From the NCBI RefSeq assembly GCF_000721075.1, contig NZ_JOEQ01000004.1, forward strand, positions 1-64,000: a stretch of DNA of 64,000 bases, in the 5' to 3' direction. Shown one piece after another: positions 42,626 to 50,874 of the stretch; position 1 is the stretch's first letter, and the number at the start of each line of letters is the position of its first letter. The translations under genes and the position numbers were made by a program. This stretch comes from Streptosporangium amethystogenes. Lineage in GTDB: Bacteria > Actinomycetota > Actinomycetes > Streptosporangiales > Streptosporangiaceae. The notes below the pieces were generated by a model that saw only the letters and a program-made list of their open reading frames with translations, was not told where the DNA came from and searched no databases.

Positions 42626-42727
42626 TCAGGAGACGGTGGTCGCGCGGGAGAGGCCGCCCGGGACCGGGTGGCTCCCCCAGGGGGCTGGGAGCGTGCCCAT
42701 GTCCAGCGTCTTGATGTCGAGTTCCAT
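42626..42727 (-). CDS. candidate RiPP precursor B (33 residues)
   Basis: ATG 42727 has AAAGGA eight bases upstream, the same spacing as precursor A. The product begins MELDIKTLDMGTLPAP (1-16), sharing M-E-L-D-I and L-D-M plus LPAP with precursor A; the first 17 bases of both genes are identical. It continues to a PGG at 23-25 and ends in eight residues with Ser/Thr but no acid or Cys. It is the first gene of the cluster and may be a precursor, a degenerate copy, or a leader peptide coupling translation to the exporter. Confidence 0.55.
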   Translation of the reverse strand: MELDIKTLDMGTLPAPWGSHPVPGGLSRATTVS

Positions 42728-43061
42728 CACGGCCGTCCTTTCGTTGGCGCAAGACCCCCGGGGCATCAAGGCGATCTCCATCCCCGCCGTTCCGGCGGTG
42801 TCCGTGGCCGGCTCTCCCGCTTCGGGCCGCGATCGTCGGGGATCGGATGGCGCGGCAAGCGGGACTGCCGGGAATGCGGTGAACTCGTGCGAGCCCCCTC
42901 ACAACGCCTCGTCGCGGATCGCGATCCTTGTACGAGCGGCTCCGAACCGCGATGACGTGCCATGACGGGGACTCTCTGACGGTAGCCGGGTGCTCCTTAC
43001 GGATCGCTTAGCCGCCCTTAATCCTCACTTACCGCCCGGACAGGAGACGGGTATAGAGATC
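42728..43061. other. upstream region of the peptide cluster
   Basis: 334 bp without a supported gene; it should hold the promoter for precursor B and the exporter on the minus strand. No confident -35/-10 was found. An upstream extension of the exporter frame passes through here but has no domain. Confidence 0.4.
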
Positions 43062-43401
43062 TTTAGACGCCATGAGCCCCGGCGAGCCCAACGTGAACCG
43101 GCGGCTGTCTGCGGGGTGAGTGGGCGTTCGCCGCGCGACATCGAGGCGGGCCGGGTGGGACCGACCACGCACGGCCACGCTGCGGCGACTGGCGAGGGCC
43201 CTGTCGCTCTCGGGCGACGACCTCGGCGCGCCGCTCGCGACCGTTCGGCCGGGCTCCAGGAAGGGAGGCCCCCTTCGCATCGGCGTGCTCGGGCCCCTGT
43301 CCGTCAGCCGGAACGACGCTCACATCGACATCACGTCGACCACGCAGCGGACCTTGCTCGGCCCGCTGGCGATACATGGGAGATCACAGGCCAGGCCATG
43401 A
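43062..43401 (+). pseudogene. remnant of an XRE-SARP (BTAD-type) regulator
   Basis: Fragments in successive frames: SPRDIEAGRVG (third HTH helix) in one, then after a frameshift RPRTATLRRLARALSLSGDD and PLRIGVLGPLSVSR...STTQRTLLG in the next, after which the frame ends near 43401. The order HTH, linker, then the start of the OmpR-like SARP domain (L.VLGPL.V...) is that of AfsR/SARP-family pathway regulators with an N-terminal XRE domain. The BTAD and ATPase parts are gone. It lies 330 bp upstream of the peptide cluster on the opposite strand, so it may once have controlled it. Confidence 0.65.
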
Positions 43402-43497
43402 CGACAAATGCGTCCCGCGAGATCCGGCTCAGCCCAGCTACCCGAAGGTCGGAGGGGGGCCTCGACCGGGCGCCCCCCGGAAGAGCATGATGGCCTG

Positions 43498-45426
43498 ATG
43501 TCGTACGTTGACGCGTTTGCCCGCAGTATCAGCGACCCGGAGGACTTCTGGGCCGAGGCCGCCGAGGCGGTCACCTGGAGCAGGCCTCCGCGCGAGGTGC
43601 TGGACTCCGGGGCGCCGCCCTTCTACCGGTGGTTCCCCGACGGGGAACTGAACACCTGCCACAACGCGCTGGACCGGCACGTCGAGGCGGGCCACGGCGA
43701 CCGGGTCGCGCTGATCTACGACAGCCCGGTGACCGGTACCGGCAGGCGCCACACCTACGCCGAACTGCGCGAGACGGTCGCCAGGTTCGCCGGGGTGCTG
43801 CGCCACCTCGGGGTGGAGCAGGGCGACCGGGTGGTGATCTACATGCCGATGGTGCCCGAGGCGGTGATCGCCATGCTGGCGTGCGCGCGGCTGGGAGCCG
43901 TGCACTCGGTGGTGTTCGGCGGGTTCGCGCCCAAGGAACTGGCGGCCAGGATCGACGACGCGCGCCCCAAGGTGGTCGTCTCGGCCTCCTGCGGGATCGA
44001 GCCCACCCGCGTGGTGCCGTACAAGCCCATGCTCGACGCCGCGCTCGACCTGGCCGGGCACCGGCCCGCGCACTGTGTGATCCTCCAGCGCGAGCAGGCT
44101 CCGGCGGAGCTGGTTCCCGGACGGGACGTCGACTGGGCGAGCGCGGAGGCCGAACCCGCCGGGTGCGTACCGTTGAAGGCGACCGACCCGCTCTACATCC
44201 TCTACACCAGCGGCACCACCGGGCGGCCGAAGGGCGTCGTACGCGACAACGGCGGGCATGCGGCGGCGCTGCTGTGGAGCATGGCCAACGTCTACGACAT
44301 CGCGCCCGGCGAGGTGCTCTGGGCGGCGTCCGACATCGGCTGGGTGGTCGGGCACTCCTACATCGTGTACGGGCCGCTGCTGCGGGGCGCCACGACGGTG
44401 CTGTACGAGGGCAAGCCGGTCGGCACCCCCGACGCGGGCGCGTTCTGGCGGGTGATCGCCGAGCATCGGGTGAACGCGCTGTTCACCGCGCCGACCGCGT
44501 TCCGCGCGATCAGGAAGACCGACCCGGAGGCTGCCCTGCTGCGCGGCCATGACATCTCGTCGCTGCGGACGCTCTTCCTCGCCGGGGAGCGTCTGGATCC
44601 CGACACCTACCACTGGGCGGCGGAGAAGCTCGGCGTCCCGGTCGTCGACAACTGGTGGCAGACCGAGACCGGCTGGCCCGTCGCGGCCAACCTGCGCGGC
44701 CTGGAACCCATGCCGGTCAAGCCGGGCTCCCCCACCGTGCCCGTCCCCGGATACGACGTGCGCGTGCTGCGGCCCTCGGGCGCCGAGTGCGCCCCCGGCG
44801 AGGAGGGGGCGATCTGCATCCGGCTCCCGCTCCCGCCCGGCACCCTCCCCACGCTCTGGCAGGACGACGAGCGCTATGTGAAGTCCTACCTGTCGGCCTT
44901 CCCCGGCTACTACCTGACCGGTGACGGCGGCTACCTCGACGAGGACGGCTATCTCTTCGTGATGGGCCGCACCGACGACGTGATCAACGTGGCCGGGCAC
45001 CGGCTGTCGACGGGATCCATGGAGGCGGTGCTGGCCGCGCACCCGGCGGTGGCCGAGTGCGCGGTGATCGGGGTCGCCGACGAGCTGAAGGGGCAGGTCC
45101 CACGTGGCTTCGTGGTGCTGAAGAGCGGGGCGGCGGTCGACGTCGAAACCCTGCGGGCCGAACTGATCCTGGCCGTCCGCGAGCAGGTGGGCGCGGTGGC
45201 GGCGCTGAAACAGGTGGACGTGGTCCCGGCACTGCCGAAGACCAGGTCGGGGAAGATCCTGCGCAAGACCATGCGCGGTATCGCCGAGGGCATCGACGAG
45301 CCCGTCCCCTCGACCATCGAGGATGCGACGGTGCTGGACGTGCTGCGCCCCATCGTCGGGCGCGGCGTCACCGCCCCGGACGGCCGGGACGCCGATCCCC
45401 TCCGCTCGGGTTCCGGCGACGGCTGA
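43498..45426 (+). CDS. prpE: propionyl-CoA synthetase
   Basis: 642 residues, full-length AMP-forming acyl-CoA synthetase. The start (SYVDAFARSISDPEDFW) and NALDRHVEAGHGDRVALIYDSPVTGT are the PrpE version of the ACS family, distinct from Acs. AMP motif TSGTTGRPKG at 237-246; WWQTETGWP for substrate; YLTGDGG; and PKTRSGKILRK with the catalytic, acetylation-prone K586. Makes propionyl-CoA (or acetyl-CoA) from the acid, ATP and CoA. ATG 43498 is chosen from the family start; the frame is open further upstream. Stands alone. Confidence 0.9.
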   Translation: MSYVDAFARSISDPEDFWAEAAEAVTWSRPPREVLDSGAPPFYRWFPDGELNTCHNALDRHVEAGHGDRVALIYDSPVTGTGRRHTYAELRETVARFAGVLRHLGVEQGDRVVIYMPMVPEAVIAMLACARLGAVHSVVFGGFAPKELAARIDDARPKVVVSASCGIEPTRVVPYKPMLDAALDLAGHRPAHCVILQREQAPAELVPGRDVDWASAEAEPAGCVPLKATDPLYILYTSGTTGRPKGVVRDNGGHAAALLWSMANVYDIAPGEVLWAASDIGWVVGHSYIVYGPLLRGATTVLYEGKPVGTPDAGAFWRVIAEHRVNALFTAPTAFRAIRKTDPEAALLRGHDISSLRTLFLAGERLDPDTYHWAAEKLGVPVVDNWWQTETGWPVAANLRGLEPMPVKPGSPTVPVPGYDVRVLRPSGAECAPGEEGAICIRLPLPPGTLPTLWQDDERYVKSYLSAFPGYYLTGDGGYLDEDGYLFVMGRTDDVINVAGHRLSTGSMEAVLAAHPAVAECAVIGVADELKGQVPRGFVVLKSGAAVDVETLRAELILAVREQVGAVAALKQVDVVPALPKTRSGKILRKTMRGIAEGIDEPVPSTIEDATVLDVLRPIVGRGVTAPDGRDADPLRSGSGDG

Positions 45427-45542
45427 CCGGCCGGCCCCGGTTCTCAGTCCGGTACTGTCCGTTCCGGAAACGAGCCGGTCTCCCCTCTACGGCGAGGGGC
45501 GGCCCGGCCGGGAGCCGATCCGCTTCCGGCCGGCCGCCGGGC

Positions 45543-46547
45543 TCAGGCGCCGGAGACGATGCGGGCGTGCAGCCGCGCGGCGGTCGCCGGGTCCCAGCCG
45601 AACGCCTCCCGCCCGGCCAGCCACGCCGCCGCGCCCGCGCCGTCGCCCGCCAGGACCGTCGCGGCCCCGAGCCTCTCCCGTACCGCGGGGCCGACGGGTC
45701 CCTCGCCGGTCAGCACGCTCCCGGCCAGCACGATCGGGCTCGTCTCGTCCGCCGGGCGGACCTCGGCCACCGTCTCGCAGAGCAGCCGGGCGGCGGTGGA
45801 GGCGATCTCCAGCGCGACCGGGTCGCCCTCGGCCGCCGCCCGGCTGACGAGCGGGGCGAGCCTGGCCAGCTCCAGCGTGGGCCGCGACTGGGCGCGGACC
45901 ACCAGCTTGATCGCCAGTTCCCGCAGTTCCTCCGCCGCCGTCCGGCCGGCCTCGCCGTCCTGTCCGGCCGTTCTCCTCGCTCGCGGGAGCGGCTCGCCCT
46001 CCAGCAGGGCGTCGACGACGAGGCGGGTCAACGTCCCGCCCGCCTCCCCCCTGCTGAGGGCGTGGGCGGCGGCGCGGGCCGCCTGCCTGCCCAGCCAGAA
46101 GCCGGAGCCCTGGTCGCCCAGGAGCCAGCCGAGCCCGTCGGCGATCATCACGGGCTCGCCGTCCTCGATCCTGGCGGCGATCGCCCCGGTCCCGGCGATG
46201 AGCACGGTGCCGCGCGGCTCCGCCGTACCGGCGGCGAAGGCGATGCCCAGGTCGCCGGTGAGCCGGGGCCGGACCCGCAGGCCGGCCGAGGCCCACATGG
46301 GGTCGAACACCAGGCGGTCCAGCGCCCCGGCGCCCGCCATTCCGATGACCGCCCCCGCCACCGGGGCCGGGTCGATCCTGTGCAGGGCCTGCCGCAGGGC
46401 CAGGCCGATGTTGGCGACGGCGACGGCGTTGCCGTGGGCCGCGGGGTTGCCGCCCCCGGCCACGCCGTAGCCGGCCCGCCGGCCGTCGGCGTCGATCACC
46501 AGGGCCCGTGAGGACGTACCGCCGACGTCCAGTCCGAGGACGTACAT
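45543..46547 (-). CDS. N-acetylglucosamine kinase-like BadF/BcrA ATPase
   Basis: 334 residues of the ASKHA fold. Phosphate-1 motif LGLDVGGTSSRALV at 4-17, IGMAGAGALD near 70, phosphate-2/adenosine motifs VLIAGTGAIAA and GDQGSGFWLGRQAA, and VLAGSVLTGEGPVGPAV near the C-terminus. This matches NAGK/BadF-type kinases that phosphorylate GlcNAc (or activate reductases); the sugar kinase role is favoured because the reductase subunits are absent. ATG 46547 is five bases after the stop of the upstream hydrolase gene, so the two are one operon. Confidence 0.85.
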   Translation of the reverse strand: MYVLGLDVGGTSSRALVIDADGRRAGYGVAGGGNPAAHGNAVAVANIGLALRQALHRIDPAPVAGAVIGMAGAGALDRLVFDPMWASAGLRVRPRLTGDLGIAFAAGTAEPRGTVLIAGTGAIAARIEDGEPVMIADGLGWLLGDQGSGFWLGRQAARAAAHALSRGEAGGTLTRLVVDALLEGEPLPRARRTAGQDGEAGRTAAEELRELAIKLVVRAQSRPTLELARLAPLVSRAAAEGDPVALEIASTAARLLCETVAEVRPADETSPIVLAGSVLTGEGPVGPAVRERLGAATVLAGDGAGAAAWLAGREAFGWDPATAARLHARIVSGA

Positions 46548-46552
46548 CGTGT

Positions 46553-47440
46553 TCAGAGGTGCTCTCCGAAGAACGCGGCGACCGTCTCGACCGCCCGGGT
46601 GAGGTGTGGCTCGGTGTCGTAGAGGTCGATATGGAGCCGGGTGTCCAGCCAGACGAGCCTCTTGGGGTCGTCCATCCGCCGGTAGGCCTCCTCGGCGCCC
46701 TCGGGCGAGCAGAGGCGATCGACCACGCCGTGCACGATGAGGCCCGGCTTGGGGGACAGGAAGTCGGCGCCCATCATGTTGTCCAGGGTGATCAGCTCCC
46801 GGACCGAGGCCCGGGTCACCGTGTTGCTCCAGTGCGCCGAGGCGCCTCGGGAGGTGCCGTAGTAGGCGAACGGCTCGTCGCCCGGCATGGCCGCCTCGCC
46901 CTCCTCGGCCACCGCGGGCAGGTACTCCACCTCACCGCCCCTGTCCTGCCGCTCCAGCACCTCCGTGCAGGAGGCCAGCGCCCGCTGGTATCCGTCGGGC
47001 GACATCCCCGCGCGCATGCCGTAGGGGTTGCTGTACGCCCCCGCGACGCCCGCGAACGCCTTCACCCGGGGGTCGAACGCGGTGAACCTGAGCGCGTAGC
47101 CCGCGCCGAGGCAGATCCCGACCGCGCCGATCCTGCCGCCGTCCACCTCGGGCCGCGAGCGCAGCAGCGAGACCGCGGCCCGCAGGTCCTCCAACTTGCC
47201 CTGCGCGTCCTCGTGGTTACGCGGCTCGCCACCGGACTCGCCCCAGTTGCGGTGGTCGAACGCCAGCGTCACATATCCCGCTCGGGCCAGCCGGGACGCG
47301 TACCGGCCGGTGACCTGGTCCCGGGTTCCGGTGAACGGGCCGGTGAGGACCAGGGCGGGGTGCGGGCCCGGTGCCACCGGAACCCGCAGGTCGCCGGCGA
47401 GGGTGACCCCGCCGGCGGTGAACTTCACCTTTTCCGACAT
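46553..47440 (-). CDS. alpha/beta hydrolase
   Basis: 295 residues. Strand and oxyanion region VLTGPFTGTRDQ, FDHRNWGES, nucleophile elbow GICLGAGYA, in which Cys stands where Ser is usual (dienelactone hydrolase style), acid in HGVVDRLCSPEGAEE, and His in DTRLHIDLYD. A cytosolic YcjY/DLH-like hydrolase; substrate unknown. ATG 47440. First gene of an operon with the NAGK-like kinase. The Cys nucleophile should be noted before calling it an esterase. Confidence 0.85.
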   Translation of the reverse strand: MSEKVKFTAGGVTLAGDLRVPVAPGPHPALVLTGPFTGTRDQVTGRYASRLARAGYVTLAFDHRNWGESGGEPRNHEDAQGKLEDLRAAVSLLRSRPEVDGGRIGAVGICLGAGYALRFTAFDPRVKAFAGVAGAYSNPYGMRAGMSPDGYQRALASCTEVLERQDRGGEVEYLPAVAEEGEAAMPGDEPFAYYGTSRGASAHWSNTVTRASVRELITLDNMMGADFLSPKPGLIVHGVVDRLCSPEGAEEAYRRMDDPKRLVWLDTRLHIDLYDTEPHLTRAVETVAAFFGEHL

Positions 47441-47477
47441 GGTGCAAGTCTGTACGGCCCGCGTGCCGGAAGCCAAC

Positions 47478-47507
47478 GACTGCCCCCGGCCGAGGCCGGG
47501 GGCAGTC
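47478..47507 (-). terminator. terminator hairpin after the FAD amine oxidase
   Basis: A perfect 13-bp stem, GACTGCCCCCGGC / GCCGGGGGCAGTC, with a CGAG loop immediately after the oxidase stop. It can also serve as an insulator before the hydrolase gene. No T-tract. Confidence 0.8.
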
Positions 47508-47508
47508 C

Positions 47509-48903
47509 CTAGGAGTCGAACCCGAGGCCCATCCGGTCCAGGGTGCGCAACCAGAGGTTGCGGCGGCCCTGGTGCAGATCGGCCTGGGCGATCGACCAGC
47601 GGGTCATCTGGATCCCGACCGAGCGGACCGGCTCGGGCGGGAACGGGACGGGCTTCTCCTTGACCATTCGCAGCTCGGTCCGCTCGGTCCGCGTCCCGGC
47701 GAGCAGGTCGAGCATGACGTTCGCGCCGAACCGGGTCGCGCCGACACCCATACCGGTGTATCCGGCGGCGTAGGCCAGGCGCCCGCCGTGCGACCGGCCG
47801 TAGAAGGCGCTGAACCGGCTGCAGGTGTCGATGACCCCGCCCCACCTGTGGGTGAAGCGCAGCCCGGACAGCTGGGGGAAGGTGGTGGAGAAGTGTTCGG
47901 CCAGCTTGACGAAGGTCTCGTCACGCTGCTCGTACTCGGGCTTGATCATGCCGCCGTTGTAGTAGACCGCGTCGTAGCCGCCCCAGAGGATCCGGTTGTC
48001 CTCGGTCAGCCGGTAGTAGTGGAACTGGTTGGCCGCGTCCCCGATCCCCTGCCGGTTCTGCCAGCCCACCGAGGCCAGCTGGTCGGCGGAGAGCGGCTCG
48101 GTCATCAGCGCGTAGTCGTAGACCGGCACGAGGAGGTGCCTCAGCCGCCGCAGCAGCGGCTGGAACACCCCGGTGCCGAGCGCGACGTTGCGCGCCCTGA
48201 CCAGGCCGTGCGGGGTGCGCAGGTCCAGGCTCGCCGGGGTGTCCTTCATGGTGCGTACCGGCGTGCGCTCGTAGATGCGCACGCCCACCGAGAGGCAGGC
48301 CTCCCGGAGCCCCCAGGCCAGCCGGGCGGGGTCGAGCATGGCGCAGCCGTCGCGCTCCCAGTGGCCGCCGATGTAGGTGGGCGAGTTCACCTCCGCCCGG
48401 ACCTCTTCCGCGTCGAGGACGTCGAAGCGGGCGCCCAGCTCGCGGGCGATGTCGAGGCTCTGGTTCATCTCCTCCAGCTGCCACGGCTCGGTGGCCACGT
48501 GCAGCTCGCCGGTGCGCTCGTAACCGCAGTCGATGCCGTACCTGGCGATGGCCTCGCCGAGCTCGTCGAGGTTGTCGACGCCGAGGCGTTCGAGCGTGGA
48601 GATCTCCTCGGGCCAGCGCTCCAGCCCGTTGGCGAGACCGTGGGTGAGGGTGGCCATCGCGAAGCCGCCGTTGCGGCCGGACGCCGCCCAGCCGACCCTT
48701 CGTCCCTCAAGCAGGACGACGTCGAGCGACGGGTCGCGTTCCTTGGCCATCAGGGCGGTCCAGAGCCCTGAGAATCCTCCGCCGACCACTGCCAGGTCGG
48801 CGCTCGTCTCACCGAAGAGCCGCTTCAGCGGCTCGGGTTTCGCCGCACTGTCGAGCCAGTACGGCTTGCGCTCCGCATCAGCAAGAGCCTTCAGCGGATC
48901 CAC
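47509..48903 (-). CDS. FAD-dependent amine oxidase (DAO family, PuuB-like)
   Basis: 464 residues. FAD dinucleotide fold VVGGGFSGLWTA near 42-53, VGWAASGRNGGFA (the RxG..SxRNGG motif of DAO enzymes) near 74-86, and a C-terminal GYTGMGVGATRFGA FAD-binding strand. Similar to gamma-glutamylputrescine oxidase and related amine oxidases that release an aminoaldehyde and H2O2. Placement downstream of a polyamine transporter and an aminoaldehyde dehydrogenase supports polyamine use. GTG 48903 has GGGAA nine bases upstream; GTG 48912 is the alternative. Confidence 0.85.
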   Translation of the reverse strand: MDPLKALADAERKPYWLDSAAKPEPLKRLFGETSADLAVVGGGFSGLWTALMAKERDPSLDVVLLEGRRVGWAASGRNGGFAMATLTHGLANGLERWPEEISTLERLGVDNLDELGEAIARYGIDCGYERTGELHVATEPWQLEEMNQSLDIARELGARFDVLDAEEVRAEVNSPTYIGGHWERDGCAMLDPARLAWGLREACLSVGVRIYERTPVRTMKDTPASLDLRTPHGLVRARNVALGTGVFQPLLRRLRHLLVPVYDYALMTEPLSADQLASVGWQNRQGIGDAANQFHYYRLTEDNRILWGGYDAVYYNGGMIKPEYEQRDETFVKLAEHFSTTFPQLSGLRFTHRWGGVIDTCSRFSAFYGRSHGGRLAYAAGYTGMGVGATRFGANVMLDLLAGTRTERTELRMVKEKPVPFPPEPVRSVGIQMTRWSIAQADLHQGRRNLWLRTLDRMGLGFDS

Positions 48904-49043
48904 AAATCTCACTTCCCTACGTGAGTCAGGTTTTCTCTGTGTGTATCGCGTGGTCGTGAAGATCACGCGCGGGTTCCCCCCGCCTGAATCCGATCTCGCC
49001 TCCCTGTTCCGTGCCGTGGACTGTCTGGGGTCTGGGTACACCG

Positions 49044-49077
49044 AAGCCCCGCGCCACCCGGTGAGGGCACGGGGCTT
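49044..49077 (-). terminator. hairpin between potC and the amine oxidase gene
   Basis: AAGCCCCG / CGGGGCTT (8 bp, extendable with one mismatch) just past the potC stop. No T-tract. It suggests that the oxidase has its own promoter in 48904-49043. Confidence 0.6.
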
Positions 49078-49085
49078 GACGGCGG

Positions 49086-49940
49086 CTAGGTGCGGCGGCG
49101 CCCGTTGACCGTGTTGACCACGGCGATGACGACGCCAATCGCGAATATAAGCGTCCCGAGGATGTTGACCTGAGGCGGCACCCCGATACGGGTGGCACCC
49201 CAGATCCACAGTGGGAACGTCTGGGTGGCACCACTGGTGAACTGGGTGATCACGAAGTCGTCGATGGAGAGCGCAAAGGCCAGCAGCGCGCCGGAGACGA
49301 CACCGGGCAGGATCATCGGGAAGGTGATCCGCCAGAACGTCGTCCAGGTGGACGCGCCCAGGTCGCGCGCCGCCTCCTCGATCGACCGGTCGAGCCCGAT
49401 CACCCGGGCGCGCACGGTGATCGCCACGAAGGAGAGCGAGAAGAGCACGTGCGCGATGACCACCGTCGCGAAGCCGGTCTGCACGCCAGCGCTGATGAAC
49501 AGCGAGAGCAGCGAGGCGCCCATGACGAGTTCGGGCGAGGCGATCGCGGCGAACATCACCAGGTTGGTCGCGCCCTGCCCGCGGAAGCGGTAGCGGCCCA
49601 GGGCCAGGCCCATGAGCGTGCCGATCACCGTCGTGATCACCGTGGCGAGCACGGCGATCTTGAGCGAGTTGAGCACCGCCGCGACCAGTTCGGGATACTC
49701 GTCCAGGCGGCCCCACCACTTGAGGGTGAAGCCCTGCCAGGTCACGTTCGACTTGCTCTGGGTGTCGTTGAAGCCGAAAACGATCATGACGGCGATCGGC
49801 AGGAACAGCCAGGCGATGATCAGCCAGACGTAGACCCGGAGCAGCCGGTCACCCAGCCGCCTGGTATTCAGCGGGGACCTCCGCCCGGCGGGCGGGCCGG
49901 CGTCCACTCCGTTCACGACATCGGATTCGCTGATGCTCAC
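49086..49940 (-). CDS. potC: polyamine ABC transporter permease PotC-type
   Basis: 284 residues, six membrane helices after a 33-residue polar N-terminus. The BPD_transp_1 EAA loop is EAARDLGASTWTTFWRITFP. QGFTLKWWGRL after helix 1 and SIDDFVITQFTSG are hallmarks of PotC/PotI permeases. Forms a heterodimer with the PotB-type protein in the cytoplasmic membrane. Last gene of the aldehyde dehydrogenase-potA-potD-potB-potC unit (40 bp from potB). Confidence 0.88.
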   Translation of the reverse strand: MSISESDVVNGVDAGPPAGRRSPLNTRRLGDRLLRVYVWLIIAWLFLPIAVMIVFGFNDTQSKSNVTWQGFTLKWWGRLDEYPELVAAVLNSLKIAVLATVITTVIGTLMGLALGRYRFRGQGATNLVMFAAIASPELVMGASLLSLFISAGVQTGFATVVIAHVLFSLSFVAITVRARVIGLDRSIEEAARDLGASTWTTFWRITFPMILPGVVSGALLAFALSIDDFVITQFTSGATQTFPLWIWGATRIGVPPQVNILGTLIFAIGVVIAVVNTVNGRRRT

Positions 49941-49980
49941 GGTCGCTCACCGTTCCTGGTCCTGCGGAGGGTGTCAGGGC

Positions 49981-50832
49981 TCATCGGGCCGCCGCCTCCA
50001 GGACGTTCTCGGTGCCGAGCGCCTTGGCGTAGGCGAAGATGCCGATCAGCATCGCCGCCATCAGCGTGAACGACAGCGCGGCGGCGGTCGGGTAGTCGTT
50101 GTTGACCAGGTACTCGGTCTGGATGATGTTGCCGATCATCGTGTTCTCCGGGCCGCCGAGGATGCCGGCGTTGACGTAGTCCGCGGTCATCGGGACGAAC
50201 GTCATCAGCACCCCGGCGAACACGCCGGGCAGCGAGAGCGGCAGCACGATCTTGGTGAACGCCTCGCGCCTGGCCGCGTACAGGTCCTGGGCGGCCTCGA
50301 CCACCTTGGGGTCCACCCGCTCCAGTGCGACGTAGATCGGCAGGATCATGAACGGCAGGTAGTTGTAGACCAGGCCGCCGATCACCGCGAACGTCGTCTG
50401 CAGCACGTGGAAGTCCTCGGGCAGCAGCCCTGCCGACTTGAGCGGCGCCAGCAGCATGCCGTCGTCGGCGAGCAGGAACCGCCAGGACACCGTGCGCAGC
50501 ACGAACGAGACGAAGAACGGCAGCAGCACCAGCAGCAGGTAGGTGGACTTGCGGTTGCCGCCCTTGAACGCGATCCAGTAGGCCATCGGGTAGGCCAGCG
50601 CGATGGAGACGACGGTCGCGACCAGACCGTACCCGGCCGAGCGCAGGAACTGGGTCTTGTACTGCATCAGGGCGTCGCCGTACACCGAGAAGTTGAACGT
50701 CTGGGCGAACCCGTTGACCACGTCGCCCTCCTGGGTGGAGACCGAGGCCATGAAGACCATCGGCACCACCAGGAAGATCGCCAGCCAGAGTCCGCCGGGC
50801 AGGATGAGCAGGTAGGGGGCGAGGCGCTTCAC
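49981..50832 (-). CDS. potB: polyamine ABC transporter permease PotB-type
   Basis: 283 residues with six helices beginning at residue 5. The EAA loop EAAQDLYAARREAFTKIVLP contacts the ATPase. Residues 30-60 (STQEGDVVNGFAQTFNFSVY) form the periplasmic segment typical of PotB/PotH. Works with the PotC-type permease to form the translocation path. 42 bp downstream of the binding-protein gene. Confidence 0.88.
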   Translation of the reverse strand: MKRLAPYLLILPGGLWLAIFLVVPMVFMASVSTQEGDVVNGFAQTFNFSVYGDALMQYKTQFLRSAGYGLVATVVSIALAYPMAYWIAFKGGNRKSTYLLLVLLPFFVSFVLRTVSWRFLLADDGMLLAPLKSAGLLPEDFHVLQTTFAVIGGLVYNYLPFMILPIYVALERVDPKVVEAAQDLYAARREAFTKIVLPLSLPGVFAGVLMTFVPMTADYVNAGILGGPENTMIGNIIQTEYLVNNDYPTAAALSFTLMAAMLIGIFAYAKALGTENVLEAAAR

Positions 50833-50874
50833 CGGCCGCTTGCCCCTTCCCGTCTGGTTCGCTCTCTCATCGGC

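Noticed and set aside
42606-42902. Longer start for the C39-ABC exporter
   Set aside because: The C39 domain should begin within a few residues of the Q..LVECG motif; the extension overlaps precursor B out of frame and has no domain.
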